Below are positions 43,261 to 52,419 of a stretch of 64,000 nt of DNA, in pieces. A program made the position numbers and the translations under genes. This DNA is from Shinella curvata (GTDB lineage: Bacteria > Pseudomonadota > Alphaproteobacteria > Rhizobiales > Rhizobiaceae), in assembly GCF_022899935.1 (NCBI RefSeq), contig NZ_JALJCJ010000003.1, positions 234,947 through 298,946 of the forward strand. The letters run 5' to 3'. The notes beneath the pieces are model-generated. The model was not told the origin of the DNA and made no database searches. It saw nothing but the letters and a program-made list of their open reading frames with translations. Numbering within the stretch: position 1 is the first letter of the stretch; each line of letters begins with the position of its first letter.

Positions 43261-44166
43261 ATGGATTCCAAACGACTCGGCTATGGCTTCACCCTGCTTG
43301 CGATCCTGATCTTCAGCCTGCAGGACGCCATCTCAAAACATCTCGGCAGCGCCTATCCGCCTGTCTTCATCGCCATGCTGCGCTTCTGGGCCTTTGCTGC
43401 CTTCGCCGTGGCGATGGGTGCACGTGGTCCCGGCGGCCTGAAAGTCGTGGCGGCCACCAAGCGGCCGGCCCTGCAAATCCTGCGCGGCGTTCTTCTCGCC
43501 ATCCAGATCGTTGTCACCATCACCGCCTTTACCACGGTGGGCCTTGCTCATTCGCAGGCGCTCCTGGCGTCGGGACCGATCTTCGTCGCGCTGCTTTCGA
43601 TGCCGCTGCTCGGCGAACGCGTCGGCTGGCGGCGCTGGACGGCGATCGGCGTCGGCCTGTGCGGCGTGTTGATCATCCTCAATCCCGCCGGCAGCGACTT
43701 CGACCTCTCCGTGCTGCTGCCGCTCGCCTCCGCGTTGATGTTTGCGCTCTATGTGATCGCAACCCGCCTCGTCAGCCGGGAGGATACGTCCTCGACAAGC
43801 TTCTTCTATACCGGCGTGGCCGGTGCCGCGGCTATCTCGCTGGTCGGGCCTTTCTTCTGGACCAACCTGACCCCGGTCGACTGGCTCTGGATGGGGCTGC
43901 TCTGCATCACCGGCATGTCGAGCCATTATTTCCTGATCCGGGCCTACGACTTGCTCGACGCCGCCGCCGTCCAGCCACTGACCTATCTCCAGGTCGTGCT
44001 GGCGGCAATCATCGGCGTCAGCATCTTCGGCGAAACGCTGAACCTCAACATGGTCGTCGGCTCGGCCATCGTCGTCGGCGCCGGCATCTTCACCATCTGG
44101 CGCGAAAGCGTGGTCGCCCGACGGCGCGCCGCGGAACGTACAGGTATGACCGAAAAAGGAAAATAA
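43261..44166 (+). CDS. EamA-family (DMT) transporter
   Basis: This is a 301-residue transporter with ten hydrophobic helices and two EamA repeats. LAILIFSLQDAISKHLGSAYPPVFIAMLRFW begins the first, and the second ends LTYLQVVLAAIIGVSIFGETLNLNMVVGSAIVVGAGIFTIWRE. The internal ATG at 43261 is chosen because the open 43 codons before it look like intergenic sequence. It shares the divergent region with the 42182-43063 gene. The two resemble each other and may be paralogues. The substrate cannot be assigned. Confidence 0.88.
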   Translation: MDSKRLGYGFTLLAILIFSLQDAISKHLGSAYPPVFIAMLRFWAFAAFAVAMGARGPGGLKVVAATKRPALQILRGVLLAIQIVVTITAFTTVGLAHSQALLASGPIFVALLSMPLLGERVGWRRWTAIGVGLCGVLIILNPAGSDFDLSVLLPLASALMFALYVIATRLVSREDTSSTSFFYTGVAGAAAISLVGPFFWTNLTPVDWLWMGLLCITGMSSHYFLIRAYDLLDAAAVQPLTYLQVVLAAIIGVSIFGETLNLNMVVGSAIVVGAGIFTIWRESVVARRRAAERTGMTEKGK

Positions 44167-44216
44167 TCCTTTTTCCTTTACTCGACCAATCTCCTTCGAT
44201 ATGCTTCCGGTCAATC

Positions 44217-44236
44217 GGACCGGCAGAAGCCGGTCC
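44217..44236. promoter_or_regulatory. Dyad upstream of the S24-type gene
   Basis: GGACCGGC-agaa-GCCGGTCC is an 8-bp perfect dyad 25 bases before the start of the repressor-like gene at 44262 and 50 bases after the EamA stop. With no T-run it fits an operator, perhaps autoregulatory, better than a terminator, but a hairpin role is possible. Confidence 0.45.
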
Positions 44237-44261
44237 GCCGCCTTGGCAGGGTTTCTCAAGC

Positions 44262-44918
44262 ATGTTCTCGCACGACCGGATCTGGGCAGCGATCGACGCC
44301 CTTGCCGAGCGCAACCGGCTCTCGCCATCGGGCCTTGCGCGCCGCGCGGGGCTGGATCCGACGTCCTTCAACAAATCCAAACGCCAGGGGGCGGACGGCC
44401 GCCAGCGCTGGCCCTCGACGGAATCGATCGCCAAGGTGCTCGACGCGACGGGGGCCTCCATCGATGAGTTTCTCGCTAGCACGATCCGCGACGCGGCGCT
44501 GCCGCAGGGCGCCTTTCCGCCGCAGGCCGGAACAATTCCGCTTCTCGGCTTCGCACAGGCGGGCGCCGGCGGCTTCTTCGACGATGGCGGTTTTCCGGCA
44601 GGACAGGGCTGGGACGTGGTGGAATTTCCCGCCTCGCCCGATCGCAAGGCCGGCGTCTATGCGCTGGAAGTGCAGGGCGACAGCATGATGCCGCTCTACC
44701 GCGACGGCGACGTGCTGATCGTCGAGCCGGGCGCCCAGGTGCGCCGCGGCGACCGCGTCGTGGTCAAGACGCGCGAAGGCGAGGTCATGGCGAAGGTGCT
44801 GCATCGCCAGACACCGCGCACGATCGATCTCGTCTCGCTCAATCCCGAGCACCCAAACCGCAGCTTCGATATCGACGAAATCGACTGGATCGCCCGCATC
44901 ATCTGGGCAAGCCAGTAA
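44262..44918 (+). CDS. S24-family HTH repressor / self-cleaving peptidase
   Basis: This is a 218-residue protein with an N-terminal DNA-binding part (residues 5-65, DRIWAAIDALAERNRLSPSGLARRAGLDPTSFNKSK) and a C-terminal LexA/CI-type S24 peptidase. The active serine is near S141 (VQGDSMMPLYRDGDVL) and the lysine near K169 (RGDRVVVKTREGEVMAK). The likely self-cleavage bond is the Ala-Gly in FAQAGAGG near residue 100. No prophage genes lie around it, so it looks like a chromosomal stress regulator. Self-cleavage and RecA dependence are inferred from the family. Confidence 0.9.
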   Translation: MFSHDRIWAAIDALAERNRLSPSGLARRAGLDPTSFNKSKRQGADGRQRWPSTESIAKVLDATGASIDEFLASTIRDAALPQGAFPPQAGTIPLLGFAQAGAGGFFDDGGFPAGQGWDVVEFPASPDRKAGVYALEVQGDSMMPLYRDGDVLIVEPGAQVRRGDRVVVKTREGEVMAKVLHRQTPRTIDLVSLNPEHPNRSFDIDEIDWIARIIWASQ

Positions 44919-44929
44919 ACGGCAACCGG

Positions 44930-45811
44930 TCAACCGCCGTAGAGATTGACCGGGAAGTAGCGGAGATAAATCTCCTGCAGGCGACCATTGCGTGACAGCG
45001 CCAGCAGCGCATGGTCGATGGCGGCCGCAAGGGCCGCATCCTCCTTGCGCAGCATGATCGTCAGCCCCTCGCCGAGAAACGGCTCCGACAGATAGGGACC
45101 GTCGAAGAGCCGGCAGCAACCCGCCGATTCCGTGCCGTTCGTCCAGAAGGCGAGCTGCATGCCGTCAGAAAAGACCGCATCCACCTTGCCGTCTCGCAGG
45201 GCGGCCAGCATCGTTGCACGATCCGCAAAATTTTCTCCCCGCAGACGCGGGAAAAAGGTCATCAGCATCGCCTCATGCGCGCTTCCCGTCACGACACCAA
45301 CGCGTTTGCCGTCAAGCGCGGCCGCGGTCTCGCCGGGTGGCGGAGCCTTCCTCGTCACGGCGAAACGCGCCGGCAGGCGCATGAAGGGGCGTGAAAAGGC
45401 AAAGCGCTCTCGCAGTTCCGCCGTAACGGCAACACCCGCGGCAACGGCCTCGCCATTGCCGTCGACCAGAGCCTTTTCCAGCTCCGGAAAGGTCACCGCC
45501 TGGATCTGACATTTCTCCATCAGCGCGAGTTCCCGGCAGATTTCGCGCACCAGATCGACATGGAAGCCGGCGAGCTTGCTGGTCTGATCGATGAAATTGA
45601 AGGGCGGGAAATCCACCGTTGTCAGAAACCGCAAGCGAACGATACCCGACAGATCGGGCCTTGCGATGCGTTCGCGCGTGTCGAACAGGATCGGCAGATC
45701 GACCGACGGCTTTTCCTCGGCTTGCGCTGCCGGCGGGTTTGTTGTCCCCATCAACAGGCAGAGTGCGAAAAACCCATAGAACTTAAGGGATGAAATTGCT
45801 CTGTGCCACAT
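44930..45811 (-). CDS. Transporter substrate-binding-domain protein
   Basis: This is a 293-residue periplasmic protein from the ATG at 45809-45811; a TTG three codons earlier is less likely. A signal peptide (FYGFFALCLLMGTTNPPAAQA) is followed by the SBP_bac_3 pattern LRFLTTVDFPPFNFIDQTSKLAGFHVDLVREICREL, then AAGVAVTAELRERFAFSRPFMRLPARF and a C-terminal GRLQEIYLRYF. There is no permease or ATPase gene next to it, so it is an orphan binding protein, or it serves as a sensor or scaffold part. The gene converges on the S24 gene and is divergent from the glycosyltransferase gene. Confidence 0.85.
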   Translation of the reverse strand: MWHRAISSLKFYGFFALCLLMGTTNPPAAQAEEKPSVDLPILFDTRERIARPDLSGIVRLRFLTTVDFPPFNFIDQTSKLAGFHVDLVREICRELALMEKCQIQAVTFPELEKALVDGNGEAVAAGVAVTAELRERFAFSRPFMRLPARFAVTRKAPPPGETAAALDGKRVGVVTGSAHEAMLMTFFPRLRGENFADRATMLAALRDGKVDAVFSDGMQLAFWTNGTESAGCCRLFDGPYLSEPFLGEGLTIMLRKEDAALAAAIDHALLALSRNGRLQEIYLRYFPVNLYGG

Positions 45812-45868
45812 TACAATCAACTTGGGGTTTAACGGGGGCGCAGCCGCTCACGCGGCAGCGATGGCTGC

Positions 45869-47819
45869 ATGCGACTGGCAGAATATCCCGACGACATCGC
45901 TTTCGCCACCGCAATCGGCATTCGGCCGGCCGGCTCCGTCTGTCCCGGCGACGCGCCGCATGTCCCCCCGCGCCTGATGGCGGAAGCGCGGCTCTTCCGC
46001 CGGCTCGGACTATCGAAATCGCTTATTTCCGGCATGCTGGTGCGCGCCAGCAAGCATGGCACGACGCTGGAGGCAGAACTGCTGGCAAGCGGCGCCCTGC
46101 ATGAGGACACCTATTACGAGGCGCTTGCCGAAATCCTGCATCTGCCCTTCCTTCCCCGACTGGATCCGGCGCAGGTGGCAGATCTGCCTGGTGCGGACAG
46201 CCAACTGGTGGAGCCGAGCGTCATCAGGATCCATCATCCAGCGCATCCGCCGATCACCGCGATCGTGCCGAGCGCCGACCGGATCGAAACCTTCACCGAG
46301 CGGCTGGATCTTTCCCCGATGCTGCGTACCATGCTGGCGGCGACCACGCCGTCGGCGTTGCGCACCGCCCTCTGGCAGGCCGGCCGCATGAGGCGCCTGC
46401 GCGAGACGATCGATCGCCTGTTCGGCGCCATGCCGGAAGCGAGCGCCCGCATCACCCTGTGGGGGCGGCAGGGTTTTTACACCGGCACGGTGCTCACCGC
46501 CCCTTTTGGCGCTTGCCCTCACAAAGCCCGACATCGCCTCGCTGCTCCTGCACATCGTGCTCAGCCTTCTCTTCCTCGCCTCTTTCCTCATTCGTTTCCT
46601 CGCCCTTTTTGCAAAGCGGCGGCACCGGCAAGGCCAGGCTCTCGGCATTCCACCGACCGGGCCGCGGCCGGTCTATTCGGTTTTCGTCGCGCTCTATCGT
46701 GAGGCGGCGGTGGTACCACAGCTTGTCGAAACGCTGGATCGGCTCGCCTGGCCCGCCGCCTGCCTCGACATCAAACTGATCTGCGAAGCGGACGACGAAG
46801 CGACGCTTTCGGCGCTCGCGGCTCTCCCGCTCGGCCGGCAATACGAGATCGTGGCGGTTCCACCGGGCCATCCGCGCACCAAGCCGAAGGCGCTCTCCTA
46901 TGCGCTCGGCGCAGCGCGTGGCACCTATCTTGTCATCTATGATGCGGAGGACCGGGTCGATCCGCTGCAACTCGAGGAAGCCTGGCGGACCTTCGAGGCC
47001 GGGCCGGCCGACATCGCCTGCCTGCAGGCGCCGCTCGTCATCACCAATGCCCGCGAAAGCTGGCTGAGCGCGCTGTTCGCCTTCGAATATGCCGGGCTGT
47101 TCCGCGTGCTGCTGCCGCGCCTCGCCGCCGCCCGCCTGCCGATGCCGCTCGGTGGTACCTCGAACCATTTTCGCACGCGCGTGCTCCAGGAGGTCGGCGG
47201 CTGGGATCCGTACAATGTGACCGAGGATGCCGATCTCGGCATGCGGCTCTACCGGCTCGGCTATCGCTGCGGCACGATCGAACGGCCGACCTATGAGGAA
47301 GCGCCCACGACGACGTCGGCATGGCTCGGCCAGCGCACGCGCTGGTTCAAGGGCTGGCTGCAGACATGGTTGGTGCTGATGCGGCGCCCCTCACGGCTCG
47401 TGCGGGACATGGGCCTGTGGCCGTGCGTCGTCTTCCAGGTGCTGATCGGCGGCCTGATCCTCTCCTCGCTCGCGCATCCCTTGCTTATCGCCTATATCGG
47501 CATGCTTTCATGGCAGCTTTTCGGGCAATCCGCCCATATCGCAGGCCCCTTCGAGATCACGCTCATCGTCGTCGATGTCGTCAACATCTTCGGCAGCTAC
47601 GCGATCTTCGTGGCGCTGGGCCGTGCCGGAATGACACCGGGCGAGCGGCATGCGTCCGGCCGGCGCTGGGCGCTGACGCCCTTCTACTGGCTGCTGATGT
47701 CGCTTGCCGCCTGGCGGGCGGTACGGGAACTGCGCAGTAATCCGTTCTTCTGGAACAAGACCGCACACCGCCCTGCGCAGACGCGATTGCGCCCCGAGGC
47801 GGCGGCAGGCGCCGGATAG
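45869..47819 (+). pseudogene. Family 2 glycosyltransferase split by a one-base frameshift
   Basis: Two frames together make one protein of about 649 residues. The first (from ATG 45869) holds an N-terminal domain (LGLSKSLISGMLVRASKHGTTLEAELLASGALHEDTYYEALAEILHLPFLP) like the N-terminal domain of type II secretion ATPase GspE. The second (from about 46503) begins in a membrane helix and continues with the GT2 catalytic part: VYSVFVALYREAAVV, EADDEAT, YDAEDRVD (DxD), TEDADLGMRLYRLGY (ED) and QRTRWFKGWLQT (QxxRW), then C-terminal membrane helices. Removing one C from the CCCC run at 46500-46503 restores TALLALALT across the join. It may be a true mutation, a phase-variable tract or a sequencing error. 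Confidence 0.82.
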
Positions 47820-47841
47820 AGCATACCGGCACCGGCTCGGA

Positions 47842-49803
47842 TCAGCGCGTCTCCGTCCAGATTGCCACATCGACAGGCGCAAGATCCCGTCCGCCGACGA
47901 GGAACTCAGCCGTGGCCGACGCTGGCACGGATGCCGGTGCATTGCCGTAGTTGAAGGCGAAGCGCAGGTTGCCGCGCCGGGCGAGGCGGAGATCCCCGAG
48001 ATCGGACAGGCTTTCGACGCCCGCCCAGCGGAGCGTATCGCCCATCAGCCTGCCCAGGAACTCGCCGCGCGGCAATGTACCGACATAACGTGTGTGGTCG
48101 TTGCCGATGATCGCAGCGCCTCCCTGGCGGTGTTCGCCTTCGAAGGTCGCCAGCACCGTCTCGTTCGTCCGGATGAGTTCGCGCCATCCCGTTACCGCGT
48201 GGCTGATATTGCCATAGAGCACGGCTTCGCTGTGATATTCGGGCAGGGATTCGACGCGTGTCACGCGGAAATCGATGAGATCGGCCAGCGGGCCGGGCGG
48301 CAGGTCGGCGGGAATGTGCATGTCGCGCGTCTTGCTGCCGCTGCGCGGGCCGAACAGCGCCTTCGCGCCGGAGGCCTTCAACCGGGCGATGAAATCCGCA
48401 TCGGGAATGACGAGATCGGGCGCAACCACCAGCTTGTAGCCGGAGAGATCGGAATGCTGGCCGATGACATCGACATCCACGCCGAGGCGGGCAATGGCCG
48501 AATACCAGTCGAGCGCGATGGCCGACGCGGCATAGCCCTGGCCCTGCGGCAGGGCACGGGTGGCGAAGCGCGACTCGTAATCGAGCACGATGGCGACTTC
48601 GGCCTTTCCGCGCCGCTCACCCTGAGGCAGGCGCGCCATCTCCTCGGCCACCTGTGCGACTTCCAGATAGCCTTGATCGACCTCGCTGTTCGGTAGGAGC
48701 AGGCCGGCATGGAACTGTTCCTGCGCGAAGGGCGCTTGACGCCAGCGGAAATAGGAGACCATGTCGACGCCATGCGCATAGGCAAGCCAGGTCCACAGCC
48801 GCACCATGCCATCAGCAGGCGACTGGTTGTGCGCGGCCCAGTTCACCGGCCCCGGCTGCTGCTCCATCACCCAGACCCGGCCGCGGCCGACGGCGCGGTA
48901 GATGTCGTGGTTGAAGGCCGTCTGGTCGGGATCGCCGACACGCAGATAGCGCGCCTTCTCCTCGGCACTGAGCCGGCCATTGATCAGGCCGCCCATCGGA
49001 TAGACATCCCAGGAGGCGATATCGATGTCCTCACCGACCTCGTAGTGGTCGAAATCGGTGTTCTGGTTCATGAAATTGTGCGTGACCGGACGCCCCGGCG
49101 AATGCCGGCGGATGATATCCACCTGCGCCTTGTTGAAGCTCTTCACCTGATCCGACGAAAAACGATAGTAATCGACGAGATGGGTCGGCGTCGGCTCCTC
49201 GACGAGATTGTTGGGCAGGTCCACCTCATCGAAGCTGTTGTAGTGCATGCTCCAGAACTGCGTGCCCCAAGCGTGGTTCATCCCCTCGATCGTGCCATAG
49301 CGGGCGGCCAGCCATTCGCGGAACGCCAGCTTCGCTTCGTCCGAGTAGCTGTGGATCGTGTCGTGATCGCCGTATTCGTTGTCCGTCTGCCAGGCGTGCA
49401 CGAAGGGATTGTCGCCATAGCGGCGCACCATGGCCTCGGTGATGCGGGCGGCCTCCACCCGGTAGCGGCGGCTGGAGAAACAATAGTGCCGGCGCGCGCC
49501 GAATTTGCGGACCACGCCACGCGCATCGACGGGCAGAATATCCGGGTAGCGGTCGACCAGCCATTTCGGCGGCGCGGCGGTCGGCGTTCCCAGGATGACC
49601 TTGAGGCCGGCGCAGCCGAGCACCTCGATCGCCTCGTCCATCCATTCCCACTGGAAAGTGCCGGGCTGCGGCTCGATATGCGACCAGGCGAATTCGCCGA
49701 TGCGGACCCAGGCGAGGCCGAGTTCCACCATGCGGCGGGCGTCCTCGTCCCATTTTTCGCGCGGCCACTGTTCCGGGTAATAGCAGACGCCGAGCTCCAG
49801 CAT
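47842..49803 (-). CDS. GH42-family beta-galactosidase
   Basis: This is a cytoplasmic retaining glycosidase of about 653 residues. MLELGVCYYPEQWPREKW is the classic GH42 N-terminus, so I start there at 49801-49803 although the frame is open further. The acid/base glutamate is near E143 (WQTDNEYGDHD), and the nucleophile is near E314 (WVMEQQPGPVNW). MVRLWTWLAYAHGVDMVSYFRWRQAPFAQEQFHAG completes the (beta/alpha)8 barrel. The glutamine-amidotransferase-like trimerisation domain and a small C-terminal beta domain follow. Family members cleave beta-galactosides of plant polysaccharides. It is the last gene of the minus-strand run with the SDR and transporter genes. Confidence 0.93.
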   Translation of the reverse strand: MLELGVCYYPEQWPREKWDEDARRMVELGLAWVRIGEFAWSHIEPQPGTFQWEWMDEAIEVLGCAGLKVILGTPTAAPPKWLVDRYPDILPVDARGVVRKFGARRHYCFSSRRYRVEAARITEAMVRRYGDNPFVHAWQTDNEYGDHDTIHSYSDEAKLAFREWLAARYGTIEGMNHAWGTQFWSMHYNSFDEVDLPNNLVEEPTPTHLVDYYRFSSDQVKSFNKAQVDIIRRHSPGRPVTHNFMNQNTDFDHYEVGEDIDIASWDVYPMGGLINGRLSAEEKARYLRVGDPDQTAFNHDIYRAVGRGRVWVMEQQPGPVNWAAHNQSPADGMVRLWTWLAYAHGVDMVSYFRWRQAPFAQEQFHAGLLLPNSEVDQGYLEVAQVAEEMARLPQGERRGKAEVAIVLDYESRFATRALPQGQGYAASAIALDWYSAIARLGVDVDVIGQHSDLSGYKLVVAPDLVIPDADFIARLKASGAKALFGPRSGSKTRDMHIPADLPPGPLADLIDFRVTRVESLPEYHSEAVLYGNISHAVTGWRELIRTNETVLATFEGEHRQGGAAIIGNDHTRYVGTLPRGEFLGRLMGDTLRWAGVESLSDLGDLRLARRGNLRFAFNYGNAPASVPASATAEFLVGGRDLAPVDVAIWTETR

Positions 49804-49954
49804 GCCGGCATCCTCGCGGGCGGCGTCGAAGCGGTTCTGTCTGGTCAGCGGCTTATGCACGTGCAGTATCCTTGTCATCCACGGCACCTGGGGCGCCGCC
49901 ATCGTTACGATCGCGATTGTCTATCGCTTCAACTGTTCCTGTTGCGGCTCGTGT

Positions 49955-50638
49955 TCACCACGCCACCGTCCGGCCGTCATAGGCGCGAAAGCCGCCGCTC
50001 TCAGCCATCGTCGTGCCGTCGACCAGCGCCTTCAGCCCCGCCGCGCTGGTGCCAACGTCGATCGCCGCCTCATCGCCGCCCATATCGGTGCGCACCCATC
50101 CGGGATGCAGCGAGATGACGGCGATACCGTCCCGGGCAAAATCCTGGGCGAGCTTGACCGTCGCCATGTTGAGGGCCGCCTTGGAGCAGCGATAGGCATA
50201 GTCGCCGTCGTCATCGTCGAGCGTACCTTCGGCCAGCGAGCCGGCGCGGCTGCTGATATTGACCAGCACCTTGCGCTTGCCGGCCGCAAGGTTCGGCCGA
50301 AGTGCGCGGGCAATCAGCAGCGGCGCCAATGCATTGATGCGCATGACCTCCAGGAACCCCTCCCCCTCCAGAGAGGAAAGACCGCCGGTATCGCCCCGGA
50401 TCGCGGCATTGTTGATGACGATATCGATCGGCTGACCGGCGAGCGTCTCGCCAAGTGCCGCGATGGAACTGGCATCCGAGACATCGAGCGGCAAGGCATC
50501 GCCGACCGCATGCCGCATGCAGCGGATGACGCGCCAGCCAGCCGCCGCATAGAGGTCCGCAAGCGTGCGGCCGAGGCCGCGCCCGGCACCGGTGATCAGC
50601 ACCGTGCCAGCGTGGTTATCACCGGTGTTTGACGTCAT
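49955..50638 (-). CDS. Short-chain dehydrogenase/reductase
   Basis: This is a 227-residue classical SDR. The cofactor motif LITGAGRGLGRTL is at residues 14-26, NNAA near 76-79, and the catalytic set is Ser near 129-130, Tyr149 and Lys153 (YAYRCSKAALN). HPGWVRTDMGG follows. The short sheet between residues 38 and 55 suggests it may be of the csgA-like or NAD(H)-preferring type. Its ATG lies 20 bases inside the end of the large permease gene, so it is translationally coupled to it. The beta-galactosidase gene follows by 151 bases. Confidence 0.9.
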   Translation of the reverse strand: MTSNTGDNHAGTVLITGAGRGLGRTLADLYAAAGWRVIRCMRHAVGDALPLDVSDASSIAALGETLAGQPIDIVINNAAIRGDTGGLSSLEGEGFLEVMRINALAPLLIARALRPNLAAGKRKVLVNISSRAGSLAEGTLDDDDGDYAYRCSKAALNMATVKLAQDFARDGIAVISLHPGWVRTDMGGDEAAIDVGTSAAGLKALVDGTTMAESGGFRAYDGRTVAW

Positions 50639-52274
50639 ATTTCTTCTCGATCAGGCTGACGAGGCTTGCGGCCGCCAGCGTCAGCAGGATGTAGAGGATC
50701 GCCGCCGAGTTATAAGGCGCGAACGGCAGGAAGCTCGCCGACTGGAACTCGCGCATGCGCTGCGTGATGTCTCGGATCGACAGGACCGACAGGAGCGACG
50801 TGTCCTTCAGGATGGCGATCAGCTCGTTGCCGAGCGGCGGAATGACGATGCGGAAGGCTTGCGGCAGGATGACGAGCCGCGCTGTCTGCCAGCGGTTGAG
50901 CCCGAGGCTTCCCGCCGCCTCGATCTGGCCGGCCGGAATGGCATTGATGCCCGAGCGGAAGATTTCCGCGAGATAGGCGGAGTAGGCGATCGCCATGGCG
51001 ACGATGCCGCGCACGAGGTTCGGCGGGTCGAAGACGCCAGCCGTCGCGTCCTTCAGGGCGCCTGACAGCGGCAGGCCGACATAGAGCACGATGACAAGCA
51101 TGGGGATGCCGCGGATCGTATCGACGATGAATTCCGAGCCGATCGACAGCGGATGACGGCCATGCAGGAAACCGCCGAGCGTCAAAAGGCCAAGCGCGAT
51201 GGCGACGACGGCGAAGGTGATGCCGGCAGCGCGGTCGCGGTCGTTCAGCGCCTCGACCTGCCAGAGGCGCGGCCAATCGGCGGGAACCTCGGCGGCCGGC
51301 AGCAGCGCGCCGCTGACGTCTTCCTTCTTCGCGACAGTCTCGATTGCCTGTTCCGGCGTGACGAAGGTACGCACCGGCGTTTCCGTCGTCGGACCGCCCT
51401 CGTACTGACCGAAGCGCACCGCGCTGATCAGGCCGGCCGGCGTGTTGGTGACGATGCCGATCTTGCCGCCCAGCGTGCCGGCCAGCACATAGTTGTCGCG
51501 CGGCTGCAGCAGGAACCAGGTCGAAAGCGCGGCAAACAGCGCAGTCATGCCGATGAACAGCACAAGGCTCTGGCGCGAATAGCGCAGTTTCAGCAGTCCG
51601 ACCCAGACCAGGCCGAGAATGGCCGCGAGAATATAGGCGGCGATCGCCGCGCGGATGGTCGTGGCGAGCCCCGAGGCGAAGGCGAGATGGGCAAAGAGGA
51701 AGACGAAGACGAGGCCTGCACCATTGACGGCACCGAGGATCCAAGCACCAGCTCGACCTGCCGGACTTTCCGATCGCGCCGGCGCCCGGCTGCCGGCAAA
51801 GGTGAGGCCGAGACCGGCGAGCAGCAGCACGGCATAGGCTGGCCAGAGCCAGGCTTCCACGCCGCGCACCATGAGGTCGGCCGCCTCCGTCAGCTGGCGC
51901 GGCGTCGCACCCTTGATGACGAGATCGGACTTGAAGGAATCGACGCCGTTCGCCACCACCGACGCGATGAAGGGATGAACGAGATCGCCAGCCAGGATCG
52001 CCGCCGTCGCCAGCAAGCCGACAAGCCCCGTCGCCAGCGTCAGCCGCGGCCGGGCCACCTTGAGGCGCGAGAGGACGAGCACGGCGAAACCGGCGGAAAA
52101 GGCGACGGCCAGAAGCAGAAAGCCCGGCACGAAGATACCAGAGCCCGGTTCGATGCCGAGGATGGCGCGCAGCGAGCGCTGGTAATCCGGCGAGGAGGCG
52201 AAGAGATAGACAATGAAGGGCAGCGCGGCCAGGATGACCAGGTTGCTGGGTCTCACGCTTCTGACGAACGACAT
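50619..52274 (-). CDS. Large amino-acid-type ABC transporter permease
   Basis: This is a permease of about 551 residues, twice the normal size. The C-terminal 230 residues hold a standard HisM-type core (DTIRGIPMLVIVLYVGLPL, EIFRSGINAIPAGQIEAAGSLGLNRWQTARLVILP EAA loop). The N-terminal 320 residues carry further hydrophobic helices and a soluble stretch (GTLGGKIGIVTNTPAGLISAVRFGQYEGG) that looks like a remnant solute-binding or regulatory insertion. It is preceded by the binding-protein gene at 52420. No ATPase gene lies in the run, so the ATPase must come from elsewhere. Start at the ATG at 52272-52274. Confidence 0.85.
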   Translation of the reverse strand: MSFVRSVRPSNLVILAALPFIVYLFASSPDYQRSLRAILGIEPGSGIFVPGFLLLAVAFSAGFAVLVLSRLKVARPRLTLATGLVGLLATAAILAGDLVHPFIASVVANGVDSFKSDLVIKGATPRQLTEAADLMVRGVEAWLWPAYAVLLLAGLGLTFAGSRAPARSESPAGRAGAWILGAVNGAGLVFVFLFAHLAFASGLATTIRAAIAAYILAAILGLVWVGLLKLRYSRQSLVLFIGMTALFAALSTWFLLQPRDNYVLAGTLGGKIGIVTNTPAGLISAVRFGQYEGGPTTETPVRTFVTPEQAIETVAKKEDVSGALLPAAEVPADWPRLWQVEALNDRDRAAGITFAVVAIALGLLTLGGFLHGRHPLSIGSEFIVDTIRGIPMLVIVLYVGLPLSGALKDATAGVFDPPNLVRGIVAMAIAYSAYLAEIFRSGINAIPAGQIEAAGSLGLNRWQTARLVILPQAFRIVIPPLGNELIAILKDTSLLSVLSIRDITQRMREFQSASFLPFAPYNSAAILYILLTLAAASLVSLIEKKYDVKHR

Positions 52275-52373
52275 TGCGGCCTCCGGCGCAAGGGCGTCCC
52301 GCCGCACGGCGCCGATGCCCTCTCAACTGCTTTTCAGCTCCGAAGCGGACTCCGCCGGAACCATCTGAACATG

Positions 52374-52411
52374 AAAAAACCGCCGGAAACGCCCGCACAG
52401 CGCCTCCGGCG
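52374..52411 (-). terminator. Partial terminator between binding protein and permease
   Basis: On the minus strand a 7-bp stem (CGCCGGA, 17-base loop, TCCGGCG) is followed by G and six Ts. It lies just after the binding-protein stop and should reduce, without abolishing, transcription of the permease. Such a step gives more binding protein than permease. Confidence 0.75.
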
Positions 52412-52419
52412 AAGAGACC

